Source of the DNA: Gammaproteobacteria bacterium CG_4_10_14_0_2_um_filter_38_22
Lineage (GTDB): Bacteria; Pseudomonadota; Gammaproteobacteria; Coxiellales; Coxiellaceae
Reading direction: 5' to 3'
Assembly: GCA_002793195.1 (NCBI GenBank)
Contig: PFPT01000044.1
Span: 1-64,000, forward strand
DNA: 64,000 bases
Part shown: piece after piece, positions 53,469-63,131 of the stretch
Layout of the letters: each line of letters opens with the position of its first letter
Numbering within the stretch: the first letter of the stretch is position 1
The notes under the pieces: generated by a model
Databases searched by the model: none
Told to the model about the DNA's origin: nothing
What the model saw: only the letters and a program-made list of their open reading frames with translations
Translations under genes and position numbers: made by a program

Positions 53469-54490
53469 TAAAAGTAGCTTTGTATGAGCCAACTTATACA
53501 GATGAAATTATTTTTAATGAGGACGCACAATTTAATCGAGACAATTGTTTTGCACATTTTGTTTTGCTTAAAAAAAAGCTTGAAGAAAAAAACATGGAAT
53601 GCCACACAGCGCAATATTATCAAGAAAAATCAATTTGTCCTGATGTGGTCATTTATATAGATACACTTGATCTCGACCCTCGGCTGGATAAAAAAAACAA
53701 TTATCTTTTATTGTGTGAGTCTGTTGTTATTAAACCAAAATTATGGAATTTAAAAGCGCATCAAGCATTTAAACACATTTTTACTTGGCACGACCCTTTT
53801 GTGAATGATGATCGATATATTTGGTCGTATCACTTTTCAGGATTGGCTAACTCTTTAATATGGTCTGATCAGAAAAATAAAAAATTATGCACGTTAATTA
53901 ATGCAAATAAATTTTCTAATCATCCACTTGAGTTATACACGGCAAGAAAAAACATTATTGAGTGGTTTGAAAAAAATCACCCTAATGATTTTGATTTGTA
54001 TGGTTTTGGTTGGGATAAGCGTCGGTTTAGTCGGTGGCCTTGGCGAATTTTAAACAGAACCCCCTATTTAAATTATCGATTAGCAAAACATTATCGATGT
54101 TATCGCGGAACCATTGAATCAAAATATATGACGTTAAATCAATATCGATTTTGTATTTGTTTTGAAAATGCGAAGGAAATTGAAGGTTATATCACAGAAA
54201 AAATATTAGATGCTTTTATGGCGGGCTGTGTTCCTGTTTATTGGGGCGCACCCAATATTCGTGATTATATACCAGAGCATTGTTTTATTGATTATACAAA
54301 ATTTAAAGATAATGCAGCAATGTATGACTTTTTAAAAAACATGCCTGATGAGCTGTATCAGAAGTATTTGGATGCAATAAAAAAATTTATTTTATCTGAT
54401 GCCGCTGAAAAGTTTAAACCAGAATATTTTGCAAAAACAATAGTAAAAACAATTACTCAAGATATGGAAAGTTTCGTTAAAATGAATTAG
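53465..54490 (+). CDS. GT10 (fucosyltransferase-family) glycosyltransferase
   Basis: 341 residues from GTG 53465 (start overlaps the previous stop as GTGA). The alpha-1,3-fucosyltransferase signature is clear: CFENAKEIEGYITEKILDAF, then GCVPVYWGAPNIRDYIP and CFIDY. GT10 enzymes use GDP-L-fucose. Since the window makes a GDP-deoxy-L-sugar with gmd and colitose-type enzymes, GDP-colitose or GDP-fucose is the likely donor; this is inference. Confidence 0.85.
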   Translation: MIKVALYEPTYTDEIIFNEDAQFNRDNCFAHFVLLKKKLEEKNMECHTAQYYQEKSICPDVVIYIDTLDLDPRLDKKNNYLLLCESVVIKPKLWNLKAHQAFKHIFTWHDPFVNDDRYIWSYHFSGLANSLIWSDQKNKKLCTLINANKFSNHPLELYTARKNIIEWFEKNHPNDFDLYGFGWDKRRFSRWPWRILNRTPYLNYRLAKHYRCYRGTIESKYMTLNQYRFCICFENAKEIEGYITEKILDAFMAGCVPVYWGAPNIRDYIPEHCFIDYTKFKDNAAMYDFLKNMPDELYQKYLDAIKKFILSDAAEKFKPEYFAKTIVKTITQDMESFVKMN

Positions 54491-54534
54491 GTTAAATTAA
54501 TATAAAAATATTAAATTTAAGATAAGGTGATTGC

Positions 54535-55680
54535 TTGAGTCAAAATAAAAAATTAAAAATCATGAGTATTTTGTGTACGCGACCATCTGCCATTAAAATG
54601 TCGCCTATCGTACATGCGCTACAACAAAATGATGCGTTTGATAGCGTGGTTTGTGTCACAGGACAGCACCGTGAGATGTTAGATCAAGTGTTGCGATTAT
54701 TTAATATTAAACCCGATCATGATTTAAATATCATGCAAGCCAATCAAGATCTCACATCGGTGACAACGCGCGTTTTAGAAGGGATGAAAACTGTTTTGCA
54801 ATCCGTCAAACCGGATTGGATTTTAGTGCAAGGTGATACAACCTCTACTTTTGCAGCAAGTCTCGCTGCATTTTATCAAAAAATTCCTGTGGGTCATGTT
54901 GAGGCGGGTTTACGAACACAGGATATTTACGCGCCATTTCCAGAAGAAGCAAATCGAAGTATGACATCTTGTATTGCCGCCATGCATTTTGCACCAACAG
55001 AAAGCGCCAAACAAAACCTACTTGCTGAAAATATAAAATCTCAACATATCGCTGTCACTGGAAACACAGTTATTGACGCATTATTATGGGCGCGAGATAA
55101 AGTAAATCAAGAAACCAACTGGTCATCCGTATTTGGCAGTGAAATACAAAATTTAATTAATCAAAAGCAGAAAATTATTTTAATAACAGGGCATCGACGC
55201 GAAAATTTTGGTGATGGATTTGAACGTGTTTGCACTGCATTCCAAACACTTGCAAAAAACCATCCTGAATGGCATTTTGTGTATCCTGTGCATTTAAATC
55301 CCAATGTGCAAAAACCAGTAAAAGCAATTTTATCTCAACTTCCCAATTTCCATTTAATTGATCCATTAGAATATGCACCCTTTGTTTATTTAATGGATAA
55401 AGCAAAGTTGATTATTACGGATTCTGGTGGTGTGCAAGAAGAAGTGCCGTCATTGGGAAAACCTGTTTTAGTGACACGCGAAGTAACTGAACGACCAGAA
55501 GGTGTTGATGCTGGTGTTGCTATTTTGGTGGGTACAGATGCTGAGAAAATTATTCGTGAAACAGAGTCATTAATGCAAGATGAAAAACGGTATGCAAAAA
55601 TGGCGCATATCAGCAATCCATACGGGGATGGTCATGCTGCAAGTAAAATTATTGACGCATTACTTCGATTTAAATCGTGA
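54535..55680 (+). CDS. wecB: UDP-N-acetylglucosamine 2-epimerase (non-hydrolysing)
   Basis: Interconverts UDP-GlcNAc and UDP-ManNAc. Catalytic residues are present: Arg and Lys in TRPSAIK, Asp in QGDTTST, Glu in VEAGLRT, Glu in FPEEANR, His in TGHRREN. The usual GTRPEAIK is CTRPSAIK here, unusual but retaining Arg and Lys. 381 residues; begins at TTG 54535. Its 3' end overlaps the convergent GT2 gene by 21 bases. Confidence 0.9.
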   Translation: MSQNKKLKIMSILCTRPSAIKMSPIVHALQQNDAFDSVVCVTGQHREMLDQVLRLFNIKPDHDLNIMQANQDLTSVTTRVLEGMKTVLQSVKPDWILVQGDTTSTFAASLAAFYQKIPVGHVEAGLRTQDIYAPFPEEANRSMTSCIAAMHFAPTESAKQNLLAENIKSQHIAVTGNTVIDALLWARDKVNQETNWSSVFGSEIQNLINQKQKIILITGHRRENFGDGFERVCTAFQTLAKNHPEWHFVYPVHLNPNVQKPVKAILSQLPNFHLIDPLEYAPFVYLMDKAKLIITDSGGVQEEVPSLGKPVLVTREVTERPEGVDAGVAILVGTDAEKIIRETESLMQDEKRYAKMAHISNPYGDGHAASKIIDALLRFKS

Positions 55681-56601
55681 CAAAGCCAAATAAAAAAAGC
55701 GTTTTGTTTCACGTCTTGCGCGACAGACATTATCTAAGATAATGCCGCATGAAAGTGAAATAAAAGCCAGCAGCATGATGCCAGTTGATAAAATAGCAGT
55801 TGGAAATCGTTCTACCAAACCAGTATGGATGTAGTCGATTAACACTGGCAGAAAAACCAAGAAAGAGAGTGTTGCTAAGAAAACAAATAAAGCTCCAAAA
55901 AATAACAAAGGTCTTACTTCTTTGAGTAACAATAAAATACGCATTAAAATTTTAAAGCCATCACGATAACTATTAAGCTTGCTTGCAGAACCTGTTGGAC
56001 GCGCACCATATTCTGTTGGAATTTCAGTGCTGGGTAATCGCAGCTCTAAACTATGTATGGTTAACTCTGTTTCGATTTCAAATCCCCTAGACATAGCAGG
56101 AAATGATTTGACAAAACGCCTGGTGAAAACACGATACCCAGAAAAAACATCATTGAATTTTTTCCCAAACAGATTTCCAATGAGATTGGTAAAAAGTGAA
56201 TTACCCAAACGATGTCCTAATCGATAAACAGCATATTTGTCAGGTGCAATTTTTTCTACACGTGAACCGATGACCATATCTAAATCATCTTCCACTAATT
56301 TTCGAATCATCTCGGGTAGTTTTTTTGCGTCATAAGTATTATCACCATCAACCAGCACGTAAATGTCTGCTTCGACATCTGCAAACATGCGACGCACGAC
56401 GTGGCCTTTTCCTTTATTTAATTCTTTTTTAACAATAGCGCCATTTTCTTTTGCAATGGCTGCGGTATCGTCGGTGGAATTATTGTCATAAATATAAATC
56501 TGAGAATTGGGAATGGTTTTTTTAAAGGTATGAATAACGCTGGCAATTGTAATCGCCTCATTATAACAAGGAACTAAAATAGCAATACTTAAGTTATCCA
56601 T
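55660..56601 (-). CDS. GT2 membrane glycosyltransferase
   Basis: 313 residues from ATG 56601 (MDNLSIAILVPCYNEA). Family 2 catalytic motifs: DNNSTDDTAAIA, DGDNTYD (metal) and the GYRVFTRRFV region, then two C-terminal transmembrane helices. This is the GtrB/polyprenyl-phosphate-mannose synthase-like type that loads a sugar onto undecaprenyl phosphate. It overlaps the previous minus-strand gene by eight bases, consistent with coupling to a GT-C enzyme. Confidence 0.86.
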   Translation of the reverse strand: MDNLSIAILVPCYNEAITIASVIHTFKKTIPNSQIYIYDNNSTDDTAAIAKENGAIVKKELNKGKGHVVRRMFADVEADIYVLVDGDNTYDAKKLPEMIRKLVEDDLDMVIGSRVEKIAPDKYAVYRLGHRLGNSLFTNLIGNLFGKKFNDVFSGYRVFTRRFVKSFPAMSRGFEIETELTIHSLELRLPSTEIPTEYGARPTGSASKLNSYRDGFKILMRILLLLKEVRPLLFFGALFVFLATLSFLVFLPVLIDYIHTGLVERFPTAILSTGIMLLAFISLSCGIILDNVCRARRETKRFFYLALSRFKSK

Positions 56602-58513
56602 TTGATTTTCCAGTGATATTGATGAAGTGAAGTTTCCCATTTATATTTTTTATGCGAAATAAATAGGCAGAATAGGTTTTCATACGACAATCTTTTTTTC
56701 CAAATGAACTGAAATAATTTCCATGACAGATTGTGTAAGTCAGCAAAGGCGTTAATTTTTGATGATGCGGAATTAGTTCTCCATAATGAGACCAAAAATT
56801 ATGATCCGTGTACCCCAATAGTAAATATTGAAAACCAGCCATTTGCTTTTCAAGTTGTTGTTGCGTAATGTTGCAGGTCCATACATCAGCAGCAGAATAG
56901 GGTTTTCCAGCACTGGTGCATTGTAGATTGGGTTTTCTCGGCGTTAAATTATAAAGTAATATTGCTCGTTCAAAACCCCTGCTGTTTTGCCAAATTGTAA
57001 AGACAGAGGCATTGGGGCTGGTTACCTTTTTAACAGCATCTGCAATTTGAATAAGCGGTTTTTGTAATTGCGCAGAGGTTCGATTTTTGAGTGAAAGAGC
57101 ATGTTGCTTAACAAAGTAACTAACAACACTGCCGGCAAGTAAAGCTATCATTATTACAACGATTATTTTTTCTGTCCGTTTGTTTTTTATTGGGGATAAG
57201 GGAAATGTATGGGTGATAAAATGCAATGTTGTTAAACCCCAAGCAATATTAAAAATAGATAAGTAACGATAGAATGAGGCATGTTGTATGCCTTCATAAG
57301 TCGTAAAAGCAAAAAGATACATTAATAATAACCCAGCAGCATAAGCAAGAAATCCAAAAAATAGCGTGATATTAATGACGACAACGGATTTCTTTTCAAT
57401 GGCGGTTTGCTGTCTCAGGTAAGCAAAACCATTAAGCAAGAACAAGATAACTAAAAAAAGGATTGATTTTTTTAGGGCTTTTAAATAATTCAAAATAATC
57501 GTGTGCGGTGTAGATCCGCTGGGTGCTGAAAAAGCGTTCCATAATTTTGAGAGCGTGAAATGCATTTTCCATTCAATGTGCGTACCAATTAGGTTTAAAT
57601 GATGGTGCCATGTTTTTGTGATCAATATTGAAATCACAGGAAGCAATAAGATACCCAAATAATTTAAAATATTTTTTTTTGTTTTTAATGTTAAAAAAAG
57701 TTGATCAATTAAAAAAACAAAAGCAATCATCATCACAAAGGGCAGTAATTTTTGTTTAAAAAGCGTGAATGCAATGATAATTGGAATAAGGTAGAGAAAA
57801 TAAGCTATTTTTTTCTCTGAGAGAAAGTAAGCAACAATGGCCATTCCTACAAAAACACCAACCGGATGATCCATATAGAGTGAACCAATCATGCCAATTT
57901 TCACGTGTAATAGCATGAGTATTAATAGTGCAGCGCTATATGCAATGAAAACTGTTTTCCAACATGACCAATTAAATTGAGAGACCAAGATGGATAGCGG
58001 CGCCATTAATAATAAACATTGCGCAGCATAAGCTTCACCAACGCTATATCCTGTTATGCGAAAAAATAAATAATGAAATAATGCGCCACCAAGTGGGTAA
58101 GATTTATGTATGGCAACATCGGAGGCATGAATAAACCCATTATTTAAATAAACCAGCTTGTCATGCGGCCCCCAATGAGTAAATTCATCCCAGCTGGAAA
58201 GGTGGACGTGATAGGCCATTATTAAAAATAATGCCATAAAACCAAGTGAAATAGTAAAACCGGGTGTAAGATATTTTTTAAAAATAATTTTTTGATTCGA
58301 TTTTACAAGTAAGCAAGATGCAATAAAAAACAAACCACCTAAAATTAAAATTAAATCCGCGCCAGTTTTTAAAAAATGCACATAGGCAAAAAAATAAAGA
58401 AAAGTAATGCAACTAGCAACTACAAAAAAAGGCGCATATTCAATTGGAAATCTTGAAAACCGCGCGAAGGCGAAGCAGTAACCTAGTAATGATAAGCAAG
58501 CGAGAAGTAACAT
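56594..58513 (-). CDS. polytopic membrane protein, putative GT-C glycosyltransferase
   Basis: 639 residues with about 12-13 transmembrane helices in the first 480 residues and a soluble C-terminal part. An Asp-Glu pair in the first large loop (SSWDEFTHWGPHDK) matches the acidic motif used by GT-C enzymes that take polyprenyl-phosphate sugars. Its coupling to the GT2 gene supports such a role; it could also be an O-antigen polymerase-like protein. Not assigned to a family. Confidence 0.65.
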   Translation of the reverse strand: MLLLACLSLLGYCFAFARFSRFPIEYAPFFVVASCITFLYFFAYVHFLKTGADLILILGGLFFIASCLLVKSNQKIIFKKYLTPGFTISLGFMALFLIMAYHVHLSSWDEFTHWGPHDKLVYLNNGFIHASDVAIHKSYPLGGALFHYLFFRITGYSVGEAYAAQCLLLMAPLSILVSQFNWSCWKTVFIAYSAALLILMLLHVKIGMIGSLYMDHPVGVFVGMAIVAYFLSEKKIAYFLYLIPIIIAFTLFKQKLLPFVMMIAFVFLIDQLFLTLKTKKNILNYLGILLLPVISILITKTWHHHLNLIGTHIEWKMHFTLSKLWNAFSAPSGSTPHTIILNYLKALKKSILFLVILFLLNGFAYLRQQTAIEKKSVVVINITLFFGFLAYAAGLLLMYLFAFTTYEGIQHASFYRYLSIFNIAWGLTTLHFITHTFPLSPIKNKRTEKIIVVIMIALLAGSVVSYFVKQHALSLKNRTSAQLQKPLIQIADAVKKVTSPNASVFTIWQNSRGFERAILLYNLTPRKPNLQCTSAGKPYSAADVWTCNITQQQLEKQMAGFQYLLLGYTDHNFWSHYGELIPHHQKLTPLLTYTICHGNYFSSFGKKDCRMKTYSAYLFRIKNINGKLHFINITGKSNG

Positions 58514-58556
58514 TTTAACACCTGATTTTGTAGAGATAAAATTGATAAAAACCCAA

Positions 58557-59717
58557 TTAAACTAGTAAATCGTGTAGCCCATCTAATTTTTTTCGAATAT
58601 CTATATGATGATTGCCAATAAAAAAACCATGATCGTGTACGATATTGGCATTTACTTGCTTACCAATGACGCGATGATCTAAGTATTTCATGACATCATG
58701 TCTTAAGAAATTACCAGAAATAATAGGACGAGTTTCAATGTGATTTTTAGCTAGTTTTTTTAATAATTCACTGCGTAATAAGTCAGATTCTTTATCAATG
58801 ATAAATGAAAAACCAAACCAACTACTTACTCCATTTTCTTCTTGTATTATAAATCGACGGTCTTCTTTAAAAAGAGAGACAAAGTGCTTTGCATTATCTA
58901 ATCTAGCTTGTAGCAGCATTGGTAATTTTTTCAGTTGTTCTTTACCAATTGCACCAGACATTTCAATAGGGCGTACATTATATCCAGGTAATAAAAAACG
59001 AAACTGCTCATAAAAAGAATCTTCGGATTTTTCACACAGGTGATTTTTTTTAGGTAACTGTCTTGTCCATCCATGTGCACGTAAACACAACAAAATATGG
59101 TAAAGCTCTTCATTGTCAGTGACAATAAAACCGCCTTCCATTGTGGATATATGGTGTGAAAAAAAACAGCTAAAGGTTCCTAATATACCGTACGTGCCAG
59201 CATATTTTTGATTGACTGAGGCACCCATGGATTCACAGTTATCTTCTATTAAATATAAATCATATTTTTTGCACAGCGCTTGTAATGTCATTAAATCAGC
59301 TGGATTGCCTAAAATATTCGGTACAAGAATGGCTTTTGTTTTTTCTGTAATCGCTTTTTCAATTTCTGAGACATCCACATTAAGTGTTTTCAAATCAATA
59401 TCAACGAAGACAAGTTTCATTCCGTATTGGGAAATGGGATAAAAAGTAGTTGGCCATGATAGCGCAGGAACAATTACTTCATCACCACGCTGCAAAGGTT
59501 TTTCTTTTTTGAAACTGAGTGCAGCAATGGCTAATAAATTAGCGGATGAACCGGAGTTGACCATTACCGCATATTTGACATTAAAAAAATCAGCAAAAGC
59601 GGTTTCACATTCACTGACCTCTGTGCTCATCGTGTAATGATTTTTTTTAATTACTTTTTCTATTGCATGAATTTCAGCATCATCCCAAGTAGAATGCGCC
59701 AATTCTAAACCAATCAT
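58557..59717 (-). CDS. colD: GDP-4-keto-6-deoxy-D-mannose 3-dehydratase
   Basis: PLP enzyme of the aspartate-aminotransferase fold that removes the C3 hydroxyl to give GDP-4-keto-3,6-dideoxymannose. In place of the PLP lysine it has His188 in FFSHHISTMEGG, exactly as E. coli ColD. Other matching segments: STWDD, RAHGWTRQLPKKN, LPGYNVRPIEMSGAIG, SSWFGFSFII and RPIISGNFL. 386 residues (388 in E. coli). Encoded with gmd and an SDR gene, it makes colitose. Confidence 0.93.
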   Translation of the reverse strand: MIGLELAHSTWDDAEIHAIEKVIKKNHYTMSTEVSECETAFADFFNVKYAVMVNSGSSANLLAIAALSFKKEKPLQRGDEVIVPALSWPTTFYPISQYGMKLVFVDIDLKTLNVDVSEIEKAITEKTKAILVPNILGNPADLMTLQALCKKYDLYLIEDNCESMGASVNQKYAGTYGILGTFSCFFSHHISTMEGGFIVTDNEELYHILLCLRAHGWTRQLPKKNHLCEKSEDSFYEQFRFLLPGYNVRPIEMSGAIGKEQLKKLPMLLQARLDNAKHFVSLFKEDRRFIIQEENGVSSWFGFSFIIDKESDLLRSELLKKLAKNHIETRPIISGNFLRHDVMKYLDHRVIGKQVNANIVHDHGFFIGNHHIDIRKKLDGLHDLLV

Positions 59718-59726
59718 AATTCACCT

Positions 59727-60662
59727 TCATATTAATTTTTTGTGCTTCAAAGCATAATCATATACGCGTTGCACACCTTCTGTGATGGATGTGTTTGCTG
59801 TAAATCCCCAGGCCGTTGCTTTTGAAACATCCAAATGTTTTCTTTGCATGCCAGTTGGTTTGTTGAGATCATGACGAAATTCACCTTGGTAATCCATCAT
59901 CTTTGCAACGATGTGATAATAGTCATTTACGGAATAATCATAACCCAATCCAATGTTGGTTACTGTTGGCAGTGTATCGAATTCGAAAAATGCTTTAAGC
60001 AAAGCATTTACTAAATCACCGATATACATAAATTCACGTCGTGCTTCTCCGTCTCCCCAAATGGAGATTATTTTATTTTTTGTTTTCATTGCATTGTGAA
60101 CTTTTAAAATAATGGCGGGAACAAGATGCGAACGTTTTTCATCGAAATGATCATGTTCGCCATATAAATTAGTTGGAATAATAGTTTTATATTTTGTGTG
60201 ATATTGTGTGTTGAGATAATTGCAAAACAACATCCCTGCTAGCTTTGAAAATGCATAACCTTCATTAGTTGGTTCCAGCTCACCTGTTAGTAAATCAGAT
60301 TCTGTTAGTATTTCGCGATCTTTGGGGTACATACAAGAACTACCCACATATAAAAATTTTGGTACACCCGTTTGGTATGCTGCATGAATGACATTGAGAT
60401 TGATTTGCATGGTTTCATAAAAAAATCCAACAGGGTCAGCTATATTTGCAGCAATACCCCCTACTTTAGCGGCCAAATGAAAAACAAAATCGGGTTTCGT
60501 TTTTTTAAAATAGAGATGGGTAGCTGATTTATCGGTGTAGTCGACTTCAGCGCGGGTTGGCGTAAGTAAGTGATGTTGATGAGATAGTGCTGTTTGTAGT
60601 GCTCGACCCACCATGCCGGATGCACCAGTAATTAATATTGTTTTTTTATCCGATGAGTTCAT
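59727..60662 (-). CDS. colC: GDP-L-colitose synthase / GDP-fucose synthase-like SDR
   Basis: SDR enzyme of the GMER/Fcl class. [11 protein letters not shown] opens the NAD(P) site; [10 protein letters not shown] and the active-site Y-x3-K in [10 protein letters not shown] are intact, with [11 protein letters not shown] and [11 protein letters not shown]. Start ATG 60662 gives 311 residues. By homology it could make GDP-fucose or, as ColC, the 5-epimerase/4-reductase of GDP-colitose. With colD next to it I favour colitose. It overlaps gmd by 17 bases. Confidence 0.85.
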   Translation of the reverse strand: MNSSDKKTILITGASGMVGRALQTALSHQHHLLTPTRAEVDYTDKSATHLYFKKTKPDFVFHLAAKVGGIAANIADPVGFFYETMQINLNVIHAAYQTGVPKFLYVGSSCMYPKDREILTESDLLTGELEPTNEGYAFSKLAGMLFCNYLNTQYHTKYKTIIPTNLYGEHDHFDEKRSHLVPAIILKVHNAMKTKNKIISIWGDGEARREFMYIGDLVNALLKAFFEFDTLPTVTNIGLGYDYSVNDYYHIVAKMMDYQGEFRHDLNKPTGMQRKHLDVSKATAWGFTANTSITEGVQRVYDYALKHKKLI

Positions 60663-61692
60663 GGCCACCATAAGTCTCATATGTTAAATCATATTGCATC
60701 ATTATTTTAACCAATTCTTTGAAAGATGTTTTGGCGGTCCAGCCCAATTCTTTTTTGGCAAGAGAGGCATCGCCTTGCAAAAATTCGACTTCAGCCGGGC
60801 GAAAATACTTTGAGTCAATTTCTACTAAAATACGCCCTGTTTTTTTGCAAATCCCTTTTTCATTTGCACCAGAACCTTGCCAATTTAGAGTAATATCTAC
60901 TTCGGAAAAAGCCATATCAACAAATTCTCTGACAGAATGGATTTTTCCGGTTGCAGCCACATAATCTTTTGGTTTTTCTTGCTGCAACATAAGCCACATC
61001 ATTTCAACATAATCTTTTGCATAACCCCAATCACGTTTTGCATTCAGATTTCCCAGCTTTAAAACAAGTGGTTTGCCTTTTGCAATAGCGGCAACTGCCT
61101 TGGTGATTTTTTTTGTTACGAATGTTTCTCCGCGACGAGGTGATTCATGATTGAATAAAATGCCGTTGCATGCAAATAATCCGTAAGCTTCTCGGTAATT
61201 GACCGTAATCCAATAGGCATATAATTTTGCAGCACCATAAGGTGATTTTGGATAAAAGGGTGTTTTTTCTGATTGTGGCGCAGTTTCTGGTAATCCCCCA
61301 AATAATTCTGAAGTTGAAGCTTGGTAGAATTTTGTATTTAGCCCAAGATCACGAATAGCATCAAGCAAGCGGATGGTTCCAACCGCATCTACTTCAGCTG
61401 TATATTCGGGCACCTCAAATGAAACGCCGACGTGAGATTGTGCACCCAGATTGTACACTTCATCTGGACGAATCTTGGTAAGGAGTCGATTGAGATTGCT
61501 TGAGTCACATAAATCACCGTGATAGGTATAAAAATGTGGATTATTGAAAATATGATTTATGCGTGCAGTAGTAAAAACAGAGGCTCTTCTCAAAATGGCG
61601 TGTACTTCATAGCCTTTTTCCAGAAGTAGTTCTGCTAAATAAGAGCCATCTTGTCCAGTTACGCCGGTTATAAAAGCCTTTTTGCCAGACAT
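60646..61692 (-). CDS. gmd: GDP-mannose 4,6-dehydratase
   Basis: Converts GDP-mannose to GDP-4-keto-6-deoxymannose, the branch point for fucose, colitose and rhamnose. [37 protein letters not shown] and [17 protein letters not shown] are diagnostic. Start at ATG 61692 ([10 protein letters not shown]) gives 348 residues; the frame is open to 61893 but the added residues are atypical. First gene of a minus-strand operon gmd-colC-colD-GT-C-GT2. Confidence 0.96.
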   Translation of the reverse strand: MSGKKAFITGVTGQDGSYLAELLLEKGYEVHAILRRASVFTTARINHIFNNPHFYTYHGDLCDSSNLNRLLTKIRPDEVYNLGAQSHVGVSFEVPEYTAEVDAVGTIRLLDAIRDLGLNTKFYQASTSELFGGLPETAPQSEKTPFYPKSPYGAAKLYAYWITVNYREAYGLFACNGILFNHESPRRGETFVTKKITKAVAAIAKGKPLVLKLGNLNAKRDWGYAKDYVEMMWLMLQQEKPKDYVAATGKIHSVREFVDMAFSEVDITLNWQGSGANEKGICKKTGRILVEIDSKYFRPAEVEFLQGDASLAKKELGWTAKTSFKELVKIMMQYDLTYETYGGHELIG

Positions 61693-61702
61693 TTTTTTAA
61701 AA

Positions 61703-61729
61703 TCCCATTCAATTAAAATTGAAGTGGGA
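61703..61729 (-). promoter_or_regulatory. hairpin in the gmd leader
   Basis: A 12-bp stem with one bulged base. On the minus strand its 3' arm carries the GGGA that would be the ribosome site 11 bases before the gmd ATG, and it is followed by TTTTAAAAAA. It could occlude translation or act as a weak attenuator. Confidence 0.35.
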
Positions 61730-61882
61730 AGCGTATATGGCTTTGTTGAAAAAATCCACTGTGTTTGCTCAAAGTGGTGTACGTAAATTTTGATATTCGG
61801 GTTTGAGTCAGTTAAAGTTAGCGACAAATTAGCGGTGTAGTTAGGTTCTGTCTCTAAAAAGTTAGTAATGCAGGAGTAATCA

Positions 61883-63112
61883 ATGGCAGTCACTCTCGAG
61901 TCAGCAACAAAAAAAGAAGCGTTTATCCATGTTCCTTATGGCATGGCGGTGTGGGGTGAAGCTGAAAAAAAAGCTGTTATGCATGTACTTGATACATCCA
62001 CGCAAATGGGCAAACATGTCCATGCAATGGAAGAAAAAATCGCGTCTTTATTTGCGAAAAAGCAGGGTGTGATGGTGAACTCAGGTTCATCGGCAAACTA
62101 TTTGGCTATCGAAATATTGGATTTACCAAAAGGATGTGAAGTGATTACCCCGGTATTAACTTTTTCAACTACAGTTGCGCCGCTGGTTCGCAATGGGTTG
62201 ATACCCGCTTTTGTTGATGTTGAGGTTGATACTTTTAATATTGATGTTGATCAAATTGAATCGATGATTTCAGAAAAAACAAAAGCTATGATGATTCCTA
62301 ATCTATTAGGAAATTTACCGGATTGGCGAAAAATACGAAAACTCGCTGATCAATATGGTTTAATTTTAATTGAAGATTCTGCTGATACATTGGGAGCTAC
62401 AATTGATAATGAAACAGCGGGTCGTTTCGTTGATATTTCCACAACGAGTTTTTATGGTTCGCATGTTATTAACTGTGCCGGAAATGGCGGCATGTTATGC
62501 ATGAATGATAAAACACAATTGGATCGTGCAAAGTTGCTGAGAAGCTGGGGACGGAGTTCTTCATTGTTTGTAGAGTCGGAATCCATTGAAAATCGTTTTA
62601 ATGTTGATGTGGATGGGATTGCTTACGATTCAAAATTTATTTTTGAGGCGCTGGGATATAATTTAGAACCCAATGAAATGGGTGCTGCCTTTGGTTTGGT
62701 TCAGCTGGAAAATTTGCAAAAAAATATTGAGATGCGTGAGCACTGGTTCTCTGAGCAAAAAAAATTTTTCAAACAACACGAGCAATTTTTTATTTTGCCA
62801 CGTCAATTAGAGGGATCGCGTACTGGTTGGTTAGCATGTCCGTTGATTGTTAAAGATGATGCACCATTTACAAGACAAGCGCTTCAGCTATTTTTAGAAA
62901 AACGCAATATTCAAACGCGCACTGTATTTACGGGAAATATTTTACGCCAACCTGGGTTTAGAAATATTGAGTGTAAAAAAAGCGCACATTATCCAAATGC
63001 TGATCAAGTAATGCGAGGCGGTATTTTGCTGGCATGTCATCATGGATTGACTCAACCAATGATAGATCACGTACATCATTCTATTGAGATTTTCTTGAAA
63101 AAATTTTCTTAA
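61883..63112 (+). CDS. RfbH/DdhC-like PLP dehydratase without E1 iron-sulphur cysteines
   Basis: 409-residue member of the DegT/DnrJ/EryC1 fold. The PLP lysine is replaced by His194 in [16 protein letters not shown], matching the SFYPAHHITMGEGG segment of E1 (RfbH), so it is a 3-dehydratase rather than an aminotransferase. However, E1 carries a Cys cluster for a 2Fe-2S centre soon after, and here the corresponding stretch ([15 protein letters not shown]) has none. So the E1/E3 mechanism is unlikely, and a ColD-type mechanism may apply. GGAG before ATG 61883. Divergent from gmd; start of the CDP branch's second half. Confidence 0.8.
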   Translation: MAVTLESATKKEAFIHVPYGMAVWGEAEKKAVMHVLDTSTQMGKHVHAMEEKIASLFAKKQGVMVNSGSSANYLAIEILDLPKGCEVITPVLTFSTTVAPLVRNGLIPAFVDVEVDTFNIDVDQIESMISEKTKAMMIPNLLGNLPDWRKIRKLADQYGLILIEDSADTLGATIDNETAGRFVDISTTSFYGSHVINCAGNGGMLCMNDKTQLDRAKLLRSWGRSSSLFVESESIENRFNVDVDGIAYDSKFIFEALGYNLEPNEMGAAFGLVQLENLQKNIEMREHWFSEQKKFFKQHEQFFILPRQLEGSRTGWLACPLIVKDDAPFTRQALQLFLEKRNIQTRTVFTGNILRQPGFRNIECKKSAHYPNADQVMRGGILLACHHGLTQPMIDHVHHSIEIFLKKFS

Positions 63113-63131
63113 TTTTGAAGGTTAGCCTGAC

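Noticed and set aside
60646-61893. Longer gmd start reaching the RfbH-like gene
   Set aside because: The extra 67 residues are not conserved-looking and would cover the promoter region; [10 protein letters not shown] is the normal N-terminus.
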